Source: Bacillota bacterium (GTDB lineage Bacteria; Bacillota; Clostridia; Tissierellales; Sedimentibacteraceae). Taken from it: a stretch of 5,302 bases of DNA. Where the stretch lies: positions 1 through 5,302 of the forward strand of contig JAFACY010000039.1 in assembly GCA_023425285.1 (NCBI GenBank). The letters run 5' to 3'. Under the pieces are notes generated by a model that was not told where the DNA came from, searched no databases, and saw only the letters and a program-made list of their open reading frames with translations. The translations under genes and the position numbers were made by a program. How positions within the stretch are numbered: position 1 is the stretch's first letter; every line of letters begins with the position of its first letter. This document shows positions 1 to 3,266 of the stretch, in pieces.

Positions 1-396
1 AAAAGTCTTAATAATGCAATTTACCTGTCAGATAGCAAAGAAATCGTAAAAGCAAAGGTAAAATCAGCTGTAACCGATAAAAACAGGATAAGCGTTAAGG
101 ACAAGGGCAATCCGGATATATGTACGGTAAGCAAATATCATAAGGCATTCAATGGCGGAGATTATGAGAATATTTGTGAAATGTGCAGAAATGCCGATAT
201 CGGCTGCGTGTCCTGCAAAAATCTATTATCGGAAAAAATAAATTTATTGATAGAGCCATTCAGGGAAAAACGTGCCTATTATGAAGAAAACATTGAAAAG
301 GTACGTGAAATTATAATTGAGGGCAGCAAAAAAGCAAATATAATAGGAAATAAAACGGTTGAAAATGTTAAGAATGCCATGAGCATAGATATATAA
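1..396 (+). CDS. trpS: Tryptophanyl-tRNA synthetase, C-terminal part (5' end outside window)
   Basis: Only the last 131 codons are present, in frame 1 from the first base to a TAA at 394. The enzyme charges tRNA-Trp with tryptophan in the cytoplasm (class I synthetase). The fragment opens with KSLNNAIYLSD, which is the end of the class I KMSKS signature followed by the TrpRS-typical NAIYLSD stretch. It continues with a conserved NPDIC...YHKAFN segment, GCVSCK, and the LIEPFREKRAYYE helix typical of the TrpRS anticodon-binding domain. Five cysteines fall at fragment residues 41, 59, 62, 69 and 72. The spacing C-x20-C-x6-C-x2-C (41, 62, 69, 72) resembles the [4Fe-4S] motif reported for Thermotoga maritima TrpRS. 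That a cluster binds here is inference. The ATG at 181 is internal, not a start, because the conserved frame extends upstream of it. No convincing terminator follows the stop. Confidence 0.95.
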   Translation, partial: KSLNNAIYLSDSKEIVKAKVKSAVTDKNRISVKDKGNPDICTVSKYHKAFNGGDYENICEMCRNADIGCVSCKNLLSEKINLLIEPFREKRAYYEENIEKVREIIIEGSKKANIIGNKTVENVKNAMSIDI

Positions 397-426
397 TTAA
401 TAGAAATTACCATAATTATCTTTTAT

Positions 427-455
427 TTGACTTGAAAGTGATATGTCTATATAAT
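427..455 (+). promoter_or_regulatory. Sigma-A type promoter for lgt
   Basis: TTGACT at 427-432 (5 of 6 to the -35 consensus) is separated by exactly 17 bp from a perfect TATAAT at 450-455. Transcription would start near 462 and give a leader of about 50 nt before the lgt ATG. The leader holds only a weak 4-bp hairpin (CGGA 482-485 with TCCG 491-494), so there is no sign of a riboswitch. The promoter makes lgt independent of trpS transcription. The evidence is sequence match only. Confidence 0.8.
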
Positions 456-513
456 TGTTAATGTTACACAGGGATATCAGTCGGATATTTTCCGGCATTT
501 ATAGGAGGTAATA

Positions 514-1245
514 ATGAATCCTGTCGCTTTCAGAATATTCGGAATAGATATAATGTGGTATGGTGTCTTGATTTCATTGGGTGTTCTTTTGGGTGTTTTC
601 TTTGCGGTAAAGGAAGCAAGGAGAATCGGCTTTAAGGAGGACAATGTTCTTGATTTTTTATTGATAGCAATTCCTGTTGCAATAATCGGGGCAAGAGCAT
701 ATTATGTGATATTTTCCTGGGATTATTACAGTCAGAACCCTTCGGAAATTATCAACATAAGAAACGGCGGACTTGCCATACATGGTGCGCTTATTGCAGG
801 AGTAATAACCGGTATATTATTTTGCAAAAAGAGGAAAATCAATGTGCTGCAGCTTCTTGACATATTGATGCCCAGCGTTGCACTGGGGCAGGCAATTGGC
901 AGATGGGGCAATTTCGTAAATCAGGAGGCTCACGGAGGACCCACGGATTTGCCGTGGGGAATAGTGGTGAACGGTCAAAAAGTACATCCCACATTTTTAT
1001 ATGAATCTATAATAAACATTGCGGTATTTATTTTTCTTACGTGGTTTACTAGGAAGAAAAAGACAACTCACGGTCAGATTCTTGCGCTTTATCTGATATT
1101 GTACTCGGCAGGCAGGGTCTTTGTCGAAGGCTTAAGAACTGACAGTCTCATGTTCTTAAACATGAGAGTAGCACAGTTAATCAGCCTCGCCATGATACTA
1201 TCCGGAGTTGTTCTGTGGTATGTTGTGAGAAAGAAAAAAATCTGA
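514..1245 (+). CDS. lgt: Prolipoprotein diacylglyceryl transferase Lgt
   Basis: Lgt moves the diacylglyceryl group of phosphatidylglycerol onto the lipobox cysteine of prolipoproteins, the first step of lipoprotein maturation in the cytoplasmic membrane. The 243-residue protein is a compact member of the family (E. coli Lgt is about 290). The signature GRWGNFVNQEAHGG lies at residues 129-142, with R130, N133, N136 and E138 in the family-conserved positions. H90 in GGLAIHGALIAG matches the conserved catalytic-region histidine. HPTFLYES is at 158-165. GRVFVEGLR at 200-208 supplies the late conserved Arg and Glu (R201, E205). Several hydrophobic membrane segments are evident, at about 15-35, 46-66, 85-104, 163-178 and 213-237, with a basic KKK tail. 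The ATG at 514 follows AGGAGGT at 503-509 with ideal spacing. The gene has its own promoter and a strong terminator, so it is probably a single-gene unit between trpS and the dcw cluster. Confidence 0.97.
   Translation: MNPVAFRIFGIDIMWYGVLISLGVLLGVFFAVKEARRIGFKEDNVLDFLLIAIPVAIIGARAYYVIFSWDYYSQNPSEIINIRNGGLAIHGALIAGVITGILFCKKRKINVLQLLDILMPSVALGQAIGRWGNFVNQEAHGGPTDLPWGIVVNGQKVHPTFLYESIINIAVFIFLTWFTRKKKTTHGQILALYLILYSAGRVFVEGLRTDSLMFLNMRVAQLISLAMILSGVVLWYVVRKKKI
1132..1167 (+). repeat. Two overlapping, mutually exclusive inverted repeats inside lgt
   Basis: TTAAGAAC at 1132-1139 pairs perfectly with GTTCTTAA at 1152-1159 (8 bp, 12-nt loop). TCTCATGTT at 1146-1154 pairs perfectly with AACATGAGA at 1159-1167 (9 bp, 4-nt loop). 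The two stems share 1152-1154 and 1159, so they cannot form fully together. They lie in codons for the conserved GLRTDSLMFLNMR region, about 80 nt before the lgt stop. No T-tract follows, so neither is an intrinsic terminator. The pairing is seen directly. Any function is unproven and chance is quite possible in coding DNA. Confidence 0.35.
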
Positions 1246-1261
1246 CATAATAAAATATTAT

Positions 1262-1302
1262 AAAAATCCTTGTTGTTCTTACTGAACAACAAGGATTTTT
1301 TT
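1262..1302 (+). terminator. Strong intrinsic terminator after lgt
   Basis: A perfect 17-bp inverted repeat (1262-1278 with 1284-1300) encloses a 5-nt TTACT loop. The non-A/T-tail core is TCCTTGTTGTTC paired with GAACAACAAGGA. The 3' arm runs into T1296-T1302, giving the U-tract, and the matching A-run at 1262-1266 makes the element symmetric and potentially bidirectional. It begins 17 nt after the lgt stop and separates lgt from the mraZ operon. Confidence 0.95.
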
Positions 1303-1316
1303 ATGCAAGACTACGT

Positions 1317-1347
1317 AAAAAAAATTTTTTTCAAAAAATAAAAATAA
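1317..1347 (+). promoter_or_regulatory. A/T-tract element upstream of the mraZ promoter (UP-like or curved DNA)
   Basis: Eight A at 1317-1324 run directly into seven T at 1325-1331, followed by six A at 1333-1338 and another A-rich stretch to 1347. It ends just before the -35 position of the mraZ promoter, where an UP element contacts the RNA polymerase alpha subunit C-terminal domain. Such tracts can also curve DNA. The role is inferred from composition and position. In an A/T-rich genome part of this is background. Confidence 0.45.
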
Positions 1348-1349
1348 TA

Positions 1350-1396
1350 GTGGTGTTTTTATCCCACATTGTGGTATAATATGCCCAGTAGGTGGT
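1350..1396 (+). promoter_or_regulatory. Candidate MraZ operator: three GTGGT boxes at 21-bp spacing
   Basis: GTGGT occurs at 1350-1354, 1371-1375 and 1392-1396, each step exactly 21 bp, about two helical turns. Between them CCCA (TGGG on the minus strand) occurs at 1363-1366 and 1384-1387, also 21 bp apart. CCACA-T-TGTGG at 1364-1374 is a perfect palindrome around one base. MraZ proteins are known to bind direct repeats containing GTGG or TGGG upstream of their own gene and to repress the dcw operon, as shown in E. coli. Here the boxes cover the -35, the -10 and the ribosome binding site. That this is the operator is inference. The third box partly reflects the Shine-Dalgarno sequence. Confidence 0.55.
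1351..1380 (+). promoter_or_regulatory. Extended -10 promoter of the mraZ (dcw) operon
   Basis: A perfect TATAAT at 1375-1380 is preceded by TGG at 1372-1374, forming an extended -10 (TGnTATAAT). The -35 region is poor: the best fit is TGGTGT at 1351-1356 with an 18-bp spacer. The extended -10 and the upstream A/T tract probably compensate. Transcription would start near 1387, leaving a leader of only about 15 nt that consists mostly of the mraZ ribosome binding site (AGGTGG at 1390-1395). Confidence 0.75.
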
Positions 1397-1401
1397 AGAA
1401 A

Positions 1402-1839
1402 ATGTTTACTGGTGAATACATACATTCATTTGATGAGAAAGGAAGGGTTATAATTCCTTCCAAATTTAGAAATGAGCTTGGCGAAACATTTTATATCGGT
1501 AAAGGTCTGGATAAGTGCTTGTTCATTTATCCTATTGAAACATGGACAGAATTCGTCGGTAAACTTAAAAATTTATCCACCTTCAATAAAGAAGAAAGAT
1601 TCTTTCTTCGTAGATTTGTTTCGGGATTCAGTGAATGTTCTTTTGATAAACAGGGAAGGATATTAGTACCGCCATCTCTGAGAGAATTCAGTGAATTAAA
1701 TTCAGAGGCTGTCGTAATAGGGGTTATAGACAGAATTGAAATCTGGAACAAGGACAGCTGGGATGATTATTCCAACAATGATGAATATGACTTTGACAGC
1801 ATAGCGGAAAAAATGTCGGATTTGGGGATCGGACTGTAG
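1402..1839 (+). CDS. mraZ: Transcriptional regulator MraZ
   Basis: MraZ is a ring-forming DNA-binding protein with two tandem AbrB-like (SpoVT-AbrB) half domains. It typically represses its own division and cell wall operon. The 145 residues are a normal length. The family opening MFTGEYIHSFD is present. Each half carries the expected DxxxR motif: DEKGRVIIPSKFR at residues 11-23 (D11, R15) and DKQGRILVPPSLR at 82-94 (D82, R86). Other hallmarks are GLDKCLFIYP at 35-44, SGFSECSFD at 74-82, and VVIGVIDRIEIWNKDSW at 104-120. The ATG at 1402 follows AGGTGG at 1390-1395. It is the first gene of the operon. Its TAG stop abuts the rsmH Shine-Dalgarno sequence, leaving a 12-nt gap. Autoregulation through the GTGGT boxes just upstream is likely but inferred. 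Confidence 0.97.
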   Translation: MFTGEYIHSFDEKGRVIIPSKFRNELGETFYIGKGLDKCLFIYPIETWTEFVGKLKNLSTFNKEERFFLRRFVSGFSECSFDKQGRILVPPSLREFSELNSEAVVIGVIDRIEIWNKDSWDDYSNNDEYDFDSIAEKMSDLGIGL

Positions 1840-1851
1840 GGGAGGAGCCAT

Positions 1852-2781
1852 ATGGATTACAGACACACTTCGGTTTTATTGAATGAAGCTATCCAGGGGC
1901 TTAATATAAAATCAGACGGTATTTATGTTGATGCAACTCTGGGAGGCGGAGGTCATACCTTCGAAATACTTAAACAAGTAACTGCCGGAAAGGTTATCGG
2001 TATTGACCAGGATGATTATGCCATTGAGAGAGCAACTGAAAGATTAAAGGATTATGATAATTTTATAGCTGTTAAAAATAATTTCAGCAATATAAAAGAA
2101 GTCCTTGAAGAGTTACATATAGATAAAATTGACGGAATTATATTTGATTTAGGGGTATCATCGTTTCAGCTTGACATACCCGAAAGAGGCTTCAGCTACA
2201 ATCATGATATGCCTCTTGATATGAGAATGGATAAGAACGGTACTATTACCGCAAGACATATAGTTAACGGATATGAAGAAAATGAGCTGTCCCGAATAAT
2301 ATGGGAATACGGTGAAGAAAAGTGGGCATCAAGAATTGCAAAATTTATCGTACAGGAAAGAGAAAATGAATTTATAGAAACCACCGGACAGCTTGTAAGC
2401 ATAATTAAAAAAGCAATACCAAAGCAGGTGAGACAGGAAGGTTCGCACCCGGCTAAAAAAACATTTCAGGCAATAAGGATAGAAGTGAACAGAGAGCTTG
2501 AAATACTCGAAAACACTTTTGTTGATGCAGTTGACTGCCTGAAAAAGGGCGGGAGAATTTGTGTTATAACATTCCATTCCCTTGAGGACAGAATAGTTAA
2601 AAACACATTTGCGGATCTGAACAAGGATTGTGTCTGTCCGCCGGAATTTCCAAAATGCATATGCGATCACAGGAGAAAATTAAAAATAGTAACTAAAAAG
2701 CCGATTGTTCCGTCGGATGAAGAAATAAATGAAAATCACAGAGCACACAGCGCGAAGCTAAGGATAGGAGAGAGGGTGTAA
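1852..2781 (+). CDS. rsmH: 16S rRNA (cytosine(1402)-N(4))-methyltransferase RsmH (MraW)
   Basis: RsmH is the S-adenosylmethionine-dependent enzyme that N4-methylates C1402 of 16S rRNA in the ribosomal P site. The 309 residues match the family length. Visible motifs in order are HTSVLLNEAI (5-14), the SAM-binding VDATLGGGGHT (26-36), the acidic loop IGIDQDDYAIERA (49-61), the catalytic-region DGIIFDLGVSSFQLD (94-108), ERGFSYNHDMPLDMRMD (111-127), SHPAKKTFQAIRIEVNREL (198-216), and GGRICVITFHSLEDRIVK (233-250). A cysteine quartet sits in CVCPPEFPKCIC (260-271). The C-terminal motif reads NHRAHSAKLR where NPRSRSAKLR-like sequences are usual. The start is an ATG preceded by GGGGAGGAG at 1839-1847 that overlaps the mraZ stop, which favours translational coupling. 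It ends 3 nt before ftsL. Confidence 0.98.
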   Translation: MDYRHTSVLLNEAIQGLNIKSDGIYVDATLGGGGHTFEILKQVTAGKVIGIDQDDYAIERATERLKDYDNFIAVKNNFSNIKEVLEELHIDKIDGIIFDLGVSSFQLDIPERGFSYNHDMPLDMRMDKNGTITARHIVNGYEENELSRIIWEYGEEKWASRIAKFIVQERENEFIETTGQLVSIIKKAIPKQVRQEGSHPAKKTFQAIRIEVNRELEILENTFVDAVDCLKKGGRICVITFHSLEDRIVKNTFADLNKDCVCPPEFPKCICDHRRKLKIVTKKPIVPSDEEINENHRAHSAKLRIGERV

Positions 2782-2787
2782 CAAGTG
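2772..2787 (+). promoter_or_regulatory. Ribosome binding site and GTG start of ftsL
   Basis: GAGGGTG at 2772-2778, inside the last rsmH codons, is followed after 6 nt by GTG at 2785. No ATG in the ftsL frame occurs before codon 43, which lies inside the membrane segment, so the GTG is the only plausible start. The rsmH stop (2779-2781) sits between the site and the start codon, an arrangement that suits termination-reinitiation coupling. Confidence 0.8.
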
Positions 2788-3255
2788 TCAGCTTTAAGAA
2801 AAGAAGTCGTTGATATTGATTATGGACAAGAACTGAATTCTCCCAATAAAAAACGAATAAAACGAAATAAGAAAAATAATAATGTTATAGAAAGCATAAA
2901 AAATACAGTTATGCTTGCTGTAACTTTTGTTCTTGGAATTATAATAGTATACAATTATGCCATAATTACGGATAAACAGATGGAAATTCATACATTGAAC
3001 AAAGACATTGTAAATCTTAATAATGACATAGCAGCTTATGAAATAACTCTTGAAAGTATCAAAAATACAAACAGTATAGAAGAATTGGCTAAGACGTATT
3101 TGGGGATGAATTACCCCACAAGAAAACAAACCGTGTTTGTTGATTTTAAATATGGAAGCCCTGAAGAAACACAGGATGAAGCTGTTAAAGCAAAAGAAAA
3201 AGGTCAAAATATACTACTTGGTATAGTTGATAAGGTTGTAAGTTTCATTCAATAG
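2785..3255 (+). CDS. ftsL: Cell division protein FtsL (bitopic septum protein)
   Basis: FtsL is a small single-pass divisome protein that pairs with DivIC (FtsB) and helps activate the septal synthase FtsW with its class B PBP. The 156 residues read as a charged N-terminal cytoplasmic tail with a basic cluster (NKKRIKRNKK, 21-30), one membrane span at about 41-60, and an extracytoplasmic coiled coil at about 64-95 with a leucine/isoleucine heptad-like pattern. Next comes SIEELAKTYLGMNYP (97-111), the short helix and loop typical of FtsL/DivIC proteins. The tail of about 36 residues (121-156) makes it longer than the roughly 117-residue Bacillus FtsL. It ends in a possible amphipathic helix at 143-156. 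FtsL sequences diverge fast, so identity rests on topology and position between rsmH and the PBP gene. A DivIC-like assignment is the main alternative. The start is GTG. Confidence 0.88.
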   Translation: MSALRKEVVDIDYGQELNSPNKKRIKRNKKNNNVIESIKNTVMLAVTFVLGIIIVYNYAIITDKQMEIHTLNKDIVNLNNDIAAYEITLESIKNTNSIEELAKTYLGMNYPTRKQTVFVDFKYGSPEETQDEAVKAKEKGQNILLGIVDKVVSFIQ

Positions 3256-3266
3256 GGGGTGCAATA

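Noticed and set aside
405..417. AATTA-CCA-TAATT inverted repeat after trpS as a terminator.
   Set aside because: The stem is 5 bp of A/T only with a 3-nt loop and no convincing T-tract directly after it, so it is too weak.
456..513. Possible riboswitch or leader structure before lgt.
   Set aside because: The leader is only about 50 nt, with a weak 4-bp hairpin and no T-box or aptamer-like conserved core.
1089..1292. Minus-strand open frame that would begin within the terminator after lgt.
   Set aside because: The start lies in the terminator stem, most of the frame is antisense to conserved Lgt codons, and the product resembles no family.
2989..2996. CATACATT inside ftsL, a perfect match to a sporulation sigma-E -10 element, which could drive spoVD separately.
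   Set aside because: No good -35 (ATA-type) lies 13-15 bp upstream; the nearest, GGATAAA at 2970-2976, has a 12-bp spacer. The same 8-mer occurs by chance at 1419-1426 inside mraZ.
2794..3207. Minus-strand open frame of 137 codons opposite ftsL, rich in Phe, Tyr and Ile.
   Set aside because: Its composition is what antisense reading of Lys/Asn/Ile-rich codons produces. It spans the ftsL coding region without a plausible promoter or ribosome binding site.
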